Assembly (NCBI GenBank): GCA_014804785.1
Contig: JAAUZD010000032.1
Coordinates: 94,827 to 134,129, forward strand
DNA length: 39,303 nucleotides
Direction of reading: 5' to 3'
Source: Lachnospiraceae bacterium
GTDB taxonomy: Bacteria > Bacillota > Clostridia > Lachnospirales > Lachnospiraceae
Shown: positions 1-8,690 of the stretch, in pieces
How the letters are laid out: each line of letters opens with the position of its first letter
Position numbering within the stretch: the first letter of the stretch is position 1
The notes under the pieces: generated by a model
Databases searched by the model: none
The model's input: the letters and a program-made list of their open reading frames with translations, nothing else
Told to the model about the DNA's origin: nothing
Position numbers and translations under genes: made by a program

Positions 1-1527
1 GATGCAATTACCTATTCCTGCCCGCAGTTAGAGCCGATTTTATCCGCTACCTATGGCTGTATCGTTTATCAGGAACAGGTTATGCAGATTGTCCGCGACT
101 TAGGCGGCTATACCCTTGGGCGAAGCGATCTGGTGCGCCGAGCCATGAGCAAAAAAAAGCAGTCGGTGATGGAGAAGGAGCGTGCCAACTTCATTTATGG
201 AAATAAAGAGGAAGGGGTTCCGGGCTGTGCGGCAAATGGAATTTCTGAGAAAGTAGCCTCTCAGATTTATGATGATATGATGGACTTTGCAAAGTATGCT
301 TTTAACAAGTCCCATGCGGCATGTTATGCAGTGGTGGCATACCAGACAGCATATCTGAAATACTATTATCCGGTAGAGTTCATGGCGGCGCTTATGACCT
401 CTGTCATCGATAATCCAAGTAAAGTGGCGGAATATATCATGGTCTGCCGGAATATGGGGATCACAATTCTCCCGCCGGATATCAATCAGGGAGAAAGCGG
501 ATTCTCCGTAAATGAGAATTCCATCCGTTATGCATTGACTGCCATTAAGAGCGTGGGAAGACCAGTGATCGAGGCAGTGGTTGAAGAGCGGAAGATGCGC
601 GGACCCTACACGAATCTTAAGGATTTCATTACAAGAGTTTCGGATAAAGAAGTTAATAAAAAGGCAATTGAAAATTTTATCAAAGCAGGCGCATTTGACA
701 GTCTCCCCGGAACAAGAAAGCAGTTTATGAGCGCTTATGTGCAGATTATGGACAGCATTGCCCATGATAAGAAAAACAACATGGCAGGGCAGATGAGTCT
801 GTTTGATCTGGTGGACGAGGATCAGAAAGAGGAATACGATGTGAAACTCCCGGATGTAGGGGAGTATTCTAAGGAAATGATGCTCGCTTTTGAAAAAGAA
901 GTGCTTGGAATCTATATCAGCGGTCATCCCTTAGAGGAGCAGGAGGAACTTTGGAAAAAGGGAATTACAAATACCACGGCAGATTTCCTTTTAAAAGAGG
1001 AGAGCAATGAGACCGTGGTAAAAGACAACGCTACGGCAGTGATTGGCGGCATGATTGCAGATAAAAGGATCAAGTACACCAAGAATGACAAGATTATGGC
1101 ATTTCTGCAGGTGGAAGATCTTCTGGGCAGTGTGGAGGTCATTGTATTTCCAAGGGATTATGAGAGAAACAGCGAAAAACTGGTGGAGGACAACAAGGTT
1201 TTTATCAGAGGAAGGGTATCTCTTGAGGAAGATAAGGATGGGAAACTGATTTGCGAAAAAATCACGGCGTTTGATGAAATTCCAAAGAAATTATGGATTA
1301 AGTTCAAGACAAAAGAAGAATATGATCAAAGAGCGGAGGAACTGCTTGCTATGCTGGCGGATTCCGACGGGAATGACAGTGTTGTTATTTATATAGAAGA
1401 AATAAAAGCCATGAAAAAGCTTCCGCCAAACAGAAATGTATGCGCAGATGAGGCACTTTATTCACAATTAAGTGAAAAATACGGTAAAGAAAATATAAAA
1501 ATAGTCTGGGACGTGAAAAGGGATTGA
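1..1527 (+). CDS. dnaE: DNA polymerase III alpha subunit, DnaE type (5' end outside window)
   Basis: This is the catalytic subunit of the replicative polymerase. The reading frame is open from base 1, so the gene starts upstream and 508 C-terminal residues are visible. The visible start carries the polymerase motif YQEQVMQIVRDL followed by GRSDLVRRAMSKKK. Further on come the helix-hairpin-helix region (YALTAIKSVG) and a C-terminal OB-fold (about residues 340-420, IGGMIADKRIKYTKNDK). The OB-fold after the fingers/HhH region, with no exonuclease insertion seen in this part, fits DnaE rather than PolC. The gene ends 54 bases before pfkA, which has its own promoter overlapping the dnaE stop. The pairing dnaE-pfkA is common in Clostridia. 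Identification is firm; only the missing 5' part is unknown. Confidence 0.97.
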   Translation, partial: DAITYSCPQLEPILSATYGCIVYQEQVMQIVRDLGGYTLGRSDLVRRAMSKKKQSVMEKERANFIYGNKEEGVPGCAANGISEKVASQIYDDMMDFAKYAFNKSHAACYAVVAYQTAYLKYYYPVEFMAALMTSVIDNPSKVAEYIMVCRNMGITILPPDINQGESGFSVNENSIRYALTAIKSVGRPVIEAVVEERKMRGPYTNLKDFITRVSDKEVNKKAIENFIKAGAFDSLPGTRKQFMSAYVQIMDSIAHDKKNNMAGQMSLFDLVDEDQKEEYDVKLPDVGEYSKEMMLAFEKEVLGIYISGHPLEEQEELWKKGITNTTADFLLKEESNETVVKDNATAVIGGMIADKRIKYTKNDKIMAFLQVEDLLGSVEVIVFPRDYERNSEKLVEDNKVFIRGRVSLEEDKDGKLICEKITAFDEIPKKLWIKFKTKEEYDQRAEELLAMLADSDGNDSVVIYIEEIKAMKKLPPNRNVCADEALYSQLSEKYGKENIKIVWDVKRD

Positions 1528-1552
1528 AAATGGCATAAAATGGGGGTAAAAT
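1524..1552 (+). promoter_or_regulatory. sigma-A promoter for pfkA
   Basis: TTGAAA at 1524-1529 and TAAAAT at 1547-1552 are separated by 17 bases. The predicted transcript would begin about 20 bases before the pfkA start codon. The -35 box overlaps the dnaE stop codon. Confidence 0.6.
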
Positions 1553-1581
1553 AAACAACAAAGAAAGGATGGTACCTACTT

Positions 1582-2556
1582 ATGGCAAAAGAAATTAGAA
1601 CCATCGGTGTTCTGACCAGCGGCGGTGATGCACCGGGAATGAATGCGGCAATTCGTGCCGTTGTGCGTAAGGCAATTGGAAATGGTGTAAAGGTAAAGGG
1701 CATCAAAAAAGGCTACCAGGGTCTTTTAAATGAAGAAATCGTGGATATGGAAAAAAAGGATGTTTCCGATACCATCCAGCGAGGCGGTACCATATTGGGA
1801 ACAGCGCGCTGTCCGGAATTCAAGAATGAGGAAGTTCAGGCGAGAGCGGCAGAAATCTGCCGGAAACATGGCATTGACGGTATGGTTGTTATTGGCGGCG
1901 ACGGTTCCTACCGGGGAGCTCAGGCGCTTGCAAGACATGATATTAATACGATAGGTCTCCCGGGAACCATTGATCTGGATATCGCCTGTACAGAATATAC
2001 CATTGGTTTTGACACTGCCATTAACACGGCGATGCAGGCAATCGATAAGGTAAGAGATACGTCATCCTCCCATGAACGCTGTAGTATTATTGAGGTCATG
2101 GGAAGAAATGCGGGATATATTGCATTGTGGTGCGGTGTGGCAAATGGTGCAGAAGATATTCTCCTTCCTGAAAAATATGATTTCAATGAGCAGAATATCA
2201 TTAACAACATTATTAACAACCGTAAGAGGGGTAAGACGCATCATATTATCGTAAATGCAGAAGGAATTGGACACTCCACCTCTATGGCGAGAAGAATCGA
2301 AGCGGCAACCGGTATTGAGACGAGGGCTACGATTTTAGGTTACATGCAGCGGGGCGGTTCGCCTACTTGTAAGGATCGTTTCTATGCATCCATCATGGGC
2401 GCTTATGCGACGGATATTTTGTGCGCAGGTAAGAGCAACAGAGTTGTTGGATATAAAAAGGGAGAATTTGTGGATTTTGATATTGAGGAAGCCTTGAATA
2501 TGCAAAAGGAAATTCCGGAATATCAGTATCAAGTCAGTAGATTGTTATCACAGTAA
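1582..2556 (+). CDS. pfkA: ATP-dependent 6-phosphofructokinase
   Basis: This enzyme phosphorylates fructose 6-phosphate to fructose 1,6-bisphosphate, the committed step of glycolysis, in the cytoplasm. At 324 residues it has the usual length of bacterial group-I PfkA. Visible motifs are the N-terminal nucleotide loop (GVLTSGGDAPGMNAAIR), GGDGSYRGA, the catalytic PGTIDLDIACTEYTIGFDTA and the C-terminal GGSPTCKDR. Glycines in GGDGS and PGTID indicate ATP rather than pyrophosphate use. The usual TIDND reads TIDLD here: both aspartates are kept, but the Asn between them is Leu. The start is set by AAAGAAAGGATGG about 10 bases upstream. It is probably monocistronic, with its own promoter and a hairpin after the stop. 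Confidence 0.96.
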   Translation: MAKEIRTIGVLTSGGDAPGMNAAIRAVVRKAIGNGVKVKGIKKGYQGLLNEEIVDMEKKDVSDTIQRGGTILGTARCPEFKNEEVQARAAEICRKHGIDGMVVIGGDGSYRGAQALARHDINTIGLPGTIDLDIACTEYTIGFDTAINTAMQAIDKVRDTSSSHERCSIIEVMGRNAGYIALWCGVANGAEDILLPEKYDFNEQNIINNIINNRKRGKTHHIIVNAEGIGHSTSMARRIEAATGIETRATILGYMQRGGSPTCKDRFYASIMGAYATDILCAGKSNRVVGYKKGEFVDFDIEEALNMQKEIPEYQYQVSRLLSQ

Positions 2557-2562
2557 TTGATG

Positions 2563-2583
2563 CGCCGGCACTTGCCGGCGTTT
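2563..2583 (+). terminator. intrinsic terminator after pfkA (weak)
   Basis: A GC-only stem CGCCGGC/GCCGGCG closes on ACTT and is followed by TTTCTC. The stem is strong, but the T-run is short, so some readthrough into the methyltransferase gene is likely. Confidence 0.55.
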
Positions 2584-2612
2584 CTCATGATGGCAGGGGT
2601 GGGAGGAAGGAA

Positions 2613-3461
2613 ATGATTAGTAGTGTGGGAAATGGGCGAATCAAGCGGGTGGTGATGCTGCGGGATAAGAGCCGGGCGAGGAACCGGGAAGGGCTTTTTC
2701 TGGCAGAAGGGGTGAAGATGTTTGAAGAAGCGCCGCTTGATAGACTGCGGGAAGTGTATTGTGGTGAAGGGTTCTGGGAACGGGTTCAGAGTGGGGACGG
2801 AATCTATAAAACGATAGGAGAGAAGCTGTGTGCATGTAAGGATCGGGGGACTTTGGTTGAGCAGGTGTCGGAGGAGGTCTTAAAGCATACATCGGATACG
2901 CAGACGCCTCAGGGAATCGTGTTTGTGATGGAACAGTTTCGGCACTCCTTGGAGGAGATTGTGGAAAAGGCGGTGAGGAGAGAAAGGGCGGAAGGAAGAG
3001 CACCTTTGTTTCTGGTTTTGGAAGATATTCAGGACCCGGGGAATTTGGGAACCATGATTAGGACAGGGGAAGGAGCAGGCGTGGATGGAATCATCATGAG
3101 CAAAGGGACGGTGGATATTTATAATCCTAAGACTATACGCTCTACTATGGGTTCTTTATACAGGGTTCCTTTTTTCTATGTGCAGGAGTTGGAGGAGGCG
3201 ATTGATTTTCTGCAGGAAAATCATATTACAGTCTATGCAGCGCATTTGAAGGGCGAAAGGTATTTTGATGAGATTGTCTATGGAAATGGGAGCGCTTTTT
3301 TGATAGGAAATGAAGGAAAGGGACTTAAGGAGACGACGGCGGATCGGGCGGACTGTTATTTGAAGATACCGATGGAAGGAAGGCTTGAGTCCTTGAATGC
3401 GGCTGTGGCAGCAGCGCTTTTGATGTATCAGGCAGCAGGATATAGGAGGAAAATTAAATGA
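2613..3461 (+). CDS. TrmH/SpoU-family RNA 2'-O-methyltransferase
   Basis: This is a SAM-dependent ribose methyltransferase of the SPOUT class that acts on rRNA or tRNA. The 282 residues comprise an N-terminal substrate-binding domain (about 1-105) and a C-terminal knotted catalytic domain. The three family motifs are visible: LVLEDIQDPGNLGTMIRTGE (motif 1), FLIGNEGKGL (motif 2) and IPMEGRLESLNAAVAAALLMY (motif 3). The motif-1 Asn and Arg, the motif-2 Glu and the motif-3 Ser-Leu-Asn are intact. The start follows GGGAGGAAGG. Its stop overlaps the proC start by ATGA, so the two are translationally coupled. The exact RNA target (RlmB-like or TsnR-like) cannot be decided from sequence. Confidence 0.92.
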   Translation: MISSVGNGRIKRVVMLRDKSRARNREGLFLAEGVKMFEEAPLDRLREVYCGEGFWERVQSGDGIYKTIGEKLCACKDRGTLVEQVSEEVLKHTSDTQTPQGIVFVMEQFRHSLEEIVEKAVRRERAEGRAPLFLVLEDIQDPGNLGTMIRTGEGAGVDGIIMSKGTVDIYNPKTIRSTMGSLYRVPFFYVQELEEAIDFLQENHITVYAAHLKGERYFDEIVYGNGSAFLIGNEGKGLKETTADRADCYLKIPMEGRLESLNAAVAAALLMYQAAGYRRKIK

Positions 3462-4252
3462 AAATTGGATTTATCGGACTTGGAAACATGGCAAAGGCAA
3501 TGATTGGAGGGATGCTCTCAAAGGGCATCGCAAAGCCGGAGGATATACAGGGATCGGCAAGAACGGAAGGAACCTGTAAGGCTGTGAAAGAAACATATGG
3601 AATCGAGGTCTTTAAGGATAACGGAGCAGTTGCATCATGGGCGGATATGCTCATTCTGGCAGTAAAGCCCCAGATGTTTGGAGAGGTCATTCCCGAAATC
3701 AAAAACAAGGTAAAAGATGACACGATAGTCATAAGTATTGCCGCAGGAAAGACCCTTGCGCAGATAGAGGAAACATTTGGTAGAAGTCTAAAGCTGGTGC
3801 GGTGTATGCCGAACACTCCTGCCATGGTAGGGGAAGGATGCAGCGGCGTGTGCAGGAATGAAAGGGTAACGGACGAAGAGATGGAAAGCTGCATGGGCTT
3901 GATTGAAAGCTTCGGCATTGCTGAAGAAGTGCCGGAAAAACTGATGGATGCAGTTGTGGGCGTCAGCGGCAGTTCTCCGGCATTTGTGTTTATGTTCCTT
4001 GAAGCGATGGCAGATGGGGCGGTAAAGGCGGGCATGCCAAGAGGGCAGGCGTATCGTTTCGCCGCACAGACGGTACTTGGCTGTGCAAAGCTGATGCAGG
4101 AAACAGGAAAGCATCCGGGGGAACTTAAGGATATGGTGTGTTCACCAGCGGGAACGACCATTTGCGGGGTGCAGGTTCTGGAGGATATGGGATTTAGAAG
4201 TACAGTGATGAATGCAGTTGATGCATGTGCAGAAAAATCAAGAAACATGTAA
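3458..4252 (+). CDS. proC: pyrroline-5-carboxylate reductase
   Basis: This enzyme reduces 1-pyrroline-5-carboxylate to proline with NAD(P)H, the last step of proline synthesis. At 264 residues it has the family length. The N-terminal Rossmann motif is GFIGLGNMAKAMIGG. The middle holds AVKPQ and the LVRCMPNTPAMVGEGCSG segment. The C-terminal signature is spread over ELKDMVCSPAGTTICGVQVLE. The ATG lies inside the end of the methyltransferase gene with a 4-base overlap. No terminator is obvious downstream before the next promoter. Confidence 0.97.
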   Translation: MKIGFIGLGNMAKAMIGGMLSKGIAKPEDIQGSARTEGTCKAVKETYGIEVFKDNGAVASWADMLILAVKPQMFGEVIPEIKNKVKDDTIVISIAAGKTLAQIEETFGRSLKLVRCMPNTPAMVGEGCSGVCRNERVTDEEMESCMGLIESFGIAEEVPEKLMDAVVGVSGSSPAFVFMFLEAMADGAVKAGMPRGQAYRFAAQTVLGCAKLMQETGKHPGELKDMVCSPAGTTICGVQVLEDMGFRSTVMNAVDACAEKSRNM

Positions 4253-4322
4253 AAAAAATGTAATATATTTGGATTATTTTGGAATAAAAAACACGTAAAG
4301 CCGCGGCGCAAATTGCACAAAC

Positions 4323-4351
4323 TTGACAGAAATGGGTTTATTTGTTAATAT
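4323..4351 (+). promoter_or_regulatory. promoter for the SleB-like hydrolase gene
   Basis: A perfect TTGACA -35 (4323-4328) is followed after 17 bases by TAATAT (4346-4351), about 80 bases ahead of the start codon. This is the only strong sigma-A-like pair in the 185-base gap. Confidence 0.6.
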
Positions 4352-4437
4352 AGTTCACATACCTATTGTAATAAAATTGTAACATATAGCATATGTATAT
4401 GAGTGTGCATTGAAATACAATATATTGTGGAGGTAGT

Positions 4438-5520
4438 ATGATGAACCGGAGAAATAAACTGCTGGCAGCGGCTACAGGTGTTTTAACAGTCCTGTTTTTC
4501 CTTTCAGCAGAGGAAATAACCGTTCAGGCAAGTGAAAAAGAAGGCTATAATTTTTTTAGTGTTGGTGTGGCAGAAATCCTGGATCCAAATGCATTCAGTA
4601 ATGAGCAGCCGATCGAAGAGCAGGAGCAACTGAACATTGATCAAAAATTTGAGGCCGAAAAAGAAAGAATGGAGCAGGAGCTGACCATGGCGAACGTGCA
4701 GAATGCACTTAATATCAGAGCGCAGGCCAGTGAAGATTCTGAAAAGGTAGGGCTTTTATACAAGGATTGCGGCGGTACTATTTTAGAGCGCAAGGATGGC
4801 TGGACAAAGTTGAAGTCCGGTAATGTAATTGGCTGGGCAAAGGATGAATACCTTCTGTTCGGGGAAGAGGCCAAGGATATGGCAGAGGATGTGGGAAACT
4901 GGATCGTGACCCTGGATACGTCAGCAGTCCGTGTGAGAATGGAGCCTAGTGAAGATTCTGATATATATGGACTTCTTGCATATGAGGATTCTGTGGATTT
5001 TATCGACACGGTGAAGGATGGATGGATCAGTGTCAATTATAATGATGAAATCGGGTATGTGAATTCAGAGTATGTCAATGTAAGGTATCACATTGATGAA
5101 GCTGAAAGTATAGAGGTCATAAAGGCAAGGGAACGTGAAGAGGCTGAGCGCAGGCGCAATGCCAATCGCGGAGCTGTTGCGGCGGATGCAGATGAACTGC
5201 GGCTGTTAGGAGCCTTGATTTACTGTGAAGCAGGTAACCAGTCCTATGAAGGAATGGTTGGTGTGGGGGCAGTAGTTATGAACCGTGTCAAGAGCGGAGC
5301 TTATCCTAATACCATTCATTCTGTTATTTATGCATCAGGGCAGTTCACGCCGGCTATGACAGGAAAAGTTGCAAGAGTATATGAAGGAAACGTGCCGGAT
5401 GCATGTATGCAGGCAGCACAGGCGGCAATCAATGGCGAAACAACCGTTGGGGGAGCCACTCACTTCAGACGCGCCGGCAAGCGGGAAGGCTTTATTTTAG
5501 GAGATCATGTATTCTGGTAA
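4438..5520 (+). CDS. secreted cell wall hydrolase: two SH3 domains plus SleB/CwlJ-type Hydrolase_2 domain
   Basis: The 360-residue protein is probably exported and acts on peptidoglycan. The N-terminus (KLLAAATGVLTVLFFLSAEEITVQA) is a signal peptide. A charged linker (about 45-80, rich in E and Q) precedes two bacterial SH3 repeats at about 83-140 (NALNIRAQASEDSEKVGLLY) and 155-217 (SAVRVRMEPSEDSDIYGLLA), which usually bind wall peptides. The C-terminal 115 residues match the SleB/CwlJ spore-cortex lytic family: LLGALIYCEAGNQSYEGMVG with the catalytic Glu, VMNRVKSGAYPNTIHSVIY, and FTPAMTGK. The start follows GGAGGTAGT. Vegetative wall turnover is at least as likely as a spore role, because the promoter looks like sigma-A. 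Confidence 0.9.
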   Translation: MMNRRNKLLAAATGVLTVLFFLSAEEITVQASEKEGYNFFSVGVAEILDPNAFSNEQPIEEQEQLNIDQKFEAEKERMEQELTMANVQNALNIRAQASEDSEKVGLLYKDCGGTILERKDGWTKLKSGNVIGWAKDEYLLFGEEAKDMAEDVGNWIVTLDTSAVRVRMEPSEDSDIYGLLAYEDSVDFIDTVKDGWISVNYNDEIGYVNSEYVNVRYHIDEAESIEVIKAREREEAERRRNANRGAVAADADELRLLGALIYCEAGNQSYEGMVGVGAVVMNRVKSGAYPNTIHSVIYASGQFTPAMTGKVARVYEGNVPDACMQAAQAAINGETTVGGATHFRRAGKREGFILGDHVFW

Positions 5521-5541
5521 GATAAAGGGATAAATTTGAGA

Positions 5542-5592
5542 GCATCACAATTTGGAAGTCGGTTCGTCCATTTCAGGTTGTGGTGCTTTTTT
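5542..5592 (+). terminator. intrinsic terminator after the hydrolase gene
   Basis: GCATCACAA (5542-5550) pairs with TTGTGGTGC (5578-5586) with one G.T pair. Six T residues follow. Confidence 0.75.
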
Positions 5593-5655
5593 GAGCCAAT
5601 GTCTTTTAGAATGCAGTTGTATCGTAACTTTTAAAACTTTGATTTTTCATTGTGG

Positions 5656-5684
5656 TTGCCTACTTTAATTTTGTGTAGTAAAAT
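5656..5684 (+). promoter_or_regulatory. promoter for the NfeD-SPFH operon
   Basis: TTGCCT and TAAAAT are separated by 17 bases. They lie after the preceding terminator and about 80 bases ahead of the NfeD start. Confidence 0.5.
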
Positions 5685-5762
5685 GTTTTTAATGGTCAGT
5701 TGGTGTAAAGTCATACCACTGTCCATAAAATAAGTATTAAGGGTATGATCAAGGAGGGTAAA

Positions 5763-6203
5763 ATGAACTTAATGACAATCTGGCTTATCATTTTTGTCGC
5801 CTGCATTGTTATTGAAATCATCACCATGGGTCTTACGACAATCTGGTTTGCAGGGGGAGCATTGATCGCGGCGGTAGGAGCAGCCTTAGGCGCTCCGCTA
5901 TGGCTGCAGATTGTCCTCTTTGTGGCAGTGTCGTTAGTGCTTTTGTATTTTACACGACCTGTTGCGGTGAAGTATTTCAATAAAGACAGAGTAAGAACCA
6001 ATGCAGAGAGCCTTGTGGGAAAACAGGCGATTGTAATCAGCGAAATTGACAATCTTCAGGGCATTGGGCAGGTAACCGTAGGAGGGCAGGAGTGGAGTGC
6101 CAGAACTACGATAGAGGGAATTACGCTGCCGGTAGGAAGTGTTGTGGTTGTCAAAGCAATCAGCGGAGTAAAACTGATGGTTGAGGAAAAGGCAATGCAG
6201 TGA
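5763..6203 (+). CDS. NfeD-family membrane protein
   Basis: This 146-residue protein has two or three N-terminal hydrophobic segments (IWLIIFVACIVIEIITMGL; IAAVGAALGAPLWLQIVLFV) and a C-terminal OB-fold (about 80-146; VGKQAIVISEIDNLQGIGQV, GSVVVVKAISGVKLMVE). That is the short NfeD (NfeD1b-like) layout without a protease domain. NfeD proteins work with an SPFH partner, which is the next gene. I chose ATG 5763 because AAGGAGGG sits at 5751-5758. An in-frame ATG at 5745 would place that ribosome site inside the gene. The family is thought to organise membrane microdomains; the specific role here is unknown. Confidence 0.9.
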   Translation: MNLMTIWLIIFVACIVIEIITMGLTTIWFAGGALIAAVGAALGAPLWLQIVLFVAVSLVLLYFTRPVAVKYFNKDRVRTNAESLVGKQAIVISEIDNLQGIGQVTVGGQEWSARTTIEGITLPVGSVVVVKAISGVKLMVEEKAMQ

Positions 6204-6270
6204 ATGACTGCATCAGAAACAAATAATTAAAATAGGGATTTGGGGATACCCCGGAAAGAAGAGGAATCAA

Positions 6271-7191
6271 ATGGGACTTTTAATGCTTGTATTATTTGTA
6301 ATTATACTGATTCTGTTGGCATCATGCGTTAAGATTGTGCCGCAGGCAAATGCTTACGTAGTAGAAAGACTGGGAGCCTATCAGGGAACATGGTCGGTTG
6401 GACTTCATTTTAAACTCCCTCTTTTGGATAAAGTTGCCAAGAAAATCAATTTAAAGGAACAGGTGGTGGATTTTGCACCTCAGCCTGTTATCACGAAGGA
6501 TAATGTTACCATGAGAATCGACACGGTTGTATTCTTCCAGATTACAGACCCTAAGATGTTTGCTTATGGTGTGGAAAATCCGATAATGGCTATTGAAAAT
6601 CTGACAGCCACCACCCTTCGTAATATCATTGGTGATCTGGAACTGGATCAGACACTTACATCCAGAGAAACCATCAATACGAAGATGCGTGCTTCCCTTG
6701 ACGAAGCTACGGATCCTTGGGGAATCAAGGTAAACAGAGTAGAGCTTAAGAATATCATTCCTCCTGCTGAAATCCAGAATGCCATGGAAAAACAGATGAA
6801 GGCAGAGCGTGAAAGAAGAGAGGCAGTTACCCGTGCGGAAGGTGAAAAGAAGGCAAGTGTAACGGTCGCAGAAGGTAAGAAGGCGGCAGCTATTCTGGAA
6901 GCAGAGGCAGAGAAGCAGTCCGCGATCCTCCGCGCAGAGGCACAGAAAGAAAAGATGATCCGTGAGGCAGAGGGTGAAGCTGAAGCAATCCTCAAGGTGC
7001 AGCAGGCGACAGCAGACGGTATCAGAATGATTCGCGAGGCAGGAGCAGACGAATCTGTTCTGCGCATCAAGAGCCTGGAAGCATTTGAAAAAGCGGCAGA
7101 CGGCAAGGCTACCAAGATCATCATCCCTTCAGAAATCCAGGGGCTTGCCGGTTTGGCAGCATCTGTAAAGGAACTGGTAAGTGATAAATAA
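6271..7191 (+). CDS. SPFH/band-7 (stomatin-like, QmcA type) membrane protein
   Basis: This 306-residue protein has one N-terminal membrane segment (LLMLVLFVIILILLASCVKI). The SPFH domain follows (about 25-180; VPQANAYVVERLGAYQGTW, GLHFKLPLLDKV, VTMRIDTVVFFQITDP). Then comes a long Ala/Glu/Lys-rich coiled coil (about 185-260) with repeated AEGEKKA and AEAEK patterns, and a short C-terminal helix. Stomatin-type proteins form oligomeric membrane scaffolds and are commonly paired with NfeD. The gene lies 67 bases after nfeD and probably shares its transcript. The ribosome site (GAAGAGGAATCAA) is modest. Confidence 0.95.
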   Translation: MGLLMLVLFVIILILLASCVKIVPQANAYVVERLGAYQGTWSVGLHFKLPLLDKVAKKINLKEQVVDFAPQPVITKDNVTMRIDTVVFFQITDPKMFAYGVENPIMAIENLTATTLRNIIGDLELDQTLTSRETINTKMRASLDEATDPWGIKVNRVELKNIIPPAEIQNAMEKQMKAERERREAVTRAEGEKKASVTVAEGKKAAAILEAEAEKQSAILRAEAQKEKMIREAEGEAEAILKVQQATADGIRMIREAGADESVLRIKSLEAFEKAADGKATKIIIPSEIQGLAGLAASVKELVSDK

Positions 7192-7219
7192 GAAAAGACA
7201 GGCATGAGAGGATATACAG

Positions 7220-8206
7220 ATGAACTTAAAGGGCAGAAACTTTTTAAAACTTCTTGACTATACACCGGAGGAAATACTTTATCTGGTGGATCTGGCAGAA
7301 GAATTGAAGGATAAAAAGAAAAAGGGAATACTCACCACAGATATGCATAGAGGCAAGAATGTGGCGTTGATTTTTGAAAAGACCAGCACCAGAACCAGAT
7401 GTTCTTTTGAAGTGGCTGCCCATGATTTAGGTATGGGAACGACTTATCTGGATCCTACGGGTTCCCAGATTGGAAAGAAAGAGAGCATTGCAGATACGGC
7501 ACGGGTGCTGGGCAGGATGTATGAGGGAATTGAATACCGCGGATTTGAGCAGGAAATCGTAGAAGAACTTGCAAAGTATGCCGGTGTGCCGGTATGGAAC
7601 GGGCTAACCAATGAATTTCATCCCACCCAGATGCTTGCCGATATTCTGACTATTAAGGAAAAACTTGGACGTATCAAGGGAGTAAGGCTGACTTACATGG
7701 GAGATGCCCGCTATAATATGGGAAATTCCCTGATGGTAGTCTGCGCAAAGCTGGGGATGCATTTTACTGCATGTACCAGTGCTAAGTATTTTCCGGATGA
7801 GGCACTGGTAGAAGAGTGCAAAGCGATTGCAGAAAAAACGGGAGCTTCTATCACATTGACAGAAGATGTTGCGGCAGGGACAAAGGATGCTGATGTGATT
7901 TATACGGATGTGTGGGTGTCCATGGGTGAACCGGAGGAAGTATGGGAGGAGAGAATTAGGGAATTGTCTCCTTATCAGGTAAATAGTAAGGTAATGGAGA
8001 ATGCGGGAAAGGATGCTATTTTCATGCACTGCCTGCCAGCATTTCATGATCTTAAGACAAAGATCGGCAGGGAAATGAGCGAGCGGTTCGGTATTTCGGA
8101 AATGGAAGTCACGGATGAAGTGTTTGAATCCCCGGCATCTGTGGTGTTTGAGGAAGCTGAAAACAGGATGCACACCATCAAGGCAGTGATGGCGGCGACA
8201 CTTTAA
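7220..8206 (+). CDS. argF: ornithine carbamoyltransferase
   Basis: This enzyme makes citrulline from ornithine and carbamoyl phosphate, for arginine synthesis or, in reverse, arginine catabolism. The 328-residue protein carries the carbamoyl-phosphate site [19 protein letters not shown], the [12 protein letters not shown] motif, and the ornithine/catalytic motif [10 protein letters not shown]. No arc-operon neighbour is present, so I infer the anabolic form (ArgF), but the sequence alone does not exclude ArcB. The start follows GAGAGGATATACAG. The gene is close to the SPFH gene (28 bases) and may be co-transcribed. Confidence 0.95.
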   Translation: MNLKGRNFLKLLDYTPEEILYLVDLAEELKDKKKKGILTTDMHRGKNVALIFEKTSTRTRCSFEVAAHDLGMGTTYLDPTGSQIGKKESIADTARVLGRMYEGIEYRGFEQEIVEELAKYAGVPVWNGLTNEFHPTQMLADILTIKEKLGRIKGVRLTYMGDARYNMGNSLMVVCAKLGMHFTACTSAKYFPDEALVEECKAIAEKTGASITLTEDVAAGTKDADVIYTDVWVSMGEPEEVWEERIRELSPYQVNSKVMENAGKDAIFMHCLPAFHDLKTKIGREMSERFGISEMEVTDEVFESPASVVFEEAENRMHTIKAVMAATL

Positions 8207-8269
8207 GCCCTATAAGACAGTGTGCATAGCGCGTCATCGTTTGGTCTTTTAAAATTGGAGGCATGGAAA

Positions 8270-8635
8270 ATGAATCAGGATGCCAGAGAAGAAGCAATTG
8301 TGCTCTGCGGAGCCAATGCCTACGAAAAGAAATATTATTTTAACGAAAAGTTTGCAGGAATGCCCGATTCTGTTAAAGAAGAACTGCACATCATCTGCGT
8401 CCTTTTCACGGAGGAAATAGGCGGTGTATTTACCATTGAATTTGAGAAGGATGGAAGCGTGAACATGCGCACCGAATATGCGGAAGATGATTTCCTTTAT
8501 GACGAGATTGGAAGCGGACTACTGGTCAATGAGGTGCGCATGAAGAGGCAGGAGTTGTTTGAGTCTTTAAGCCTTTATTACAGAATATTCATTCTCCATG
8601 AGGATGTGGGAGAATTGCTTAAAGACTATGAATAA
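8270..8635 (+). CDS. conserved hypothetical protein (DUF6145-like)
   Basis: This is a soluble acidic protein of 121 residues with no signal peptide or membrane segment. I recall similar small proteins beside dus genes in Lachnospiraceae (probably the DUF6145 group), but no function is known. I chose ATG 8270 because GGAGG sits at 8257-8261. An in-frame GTG at 8222 would be upstream of that site. Conserved-looking segments are ANAYEKKYYFNEKF and VLFTEEIGGVFTIEF. It lies between argF and dus on the same strand. Confidence 0.7.
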   Translation: MNQDAREEAIVLCGANAYEKKYYFNEKFAGMPDSVKEELHIICVLFTEEIGGVFTIEFEKDGSVNMRTEYAEDDFLYDEIGSGLLVNEVRMKRQELFESLSLYYRIFILHEDVGELLKDYE

Positions 8636-8690
8636 TAAGGGAAAATAACTCTGGTATAGATACGGAGCATGTGAAAGGCTGATTGAAATT

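Noticed and set aside
100-927. Long minus-strand open frame opposite dnaE
   Set aside because: Shadow frame of a certain gene; no ribosome site or family match.
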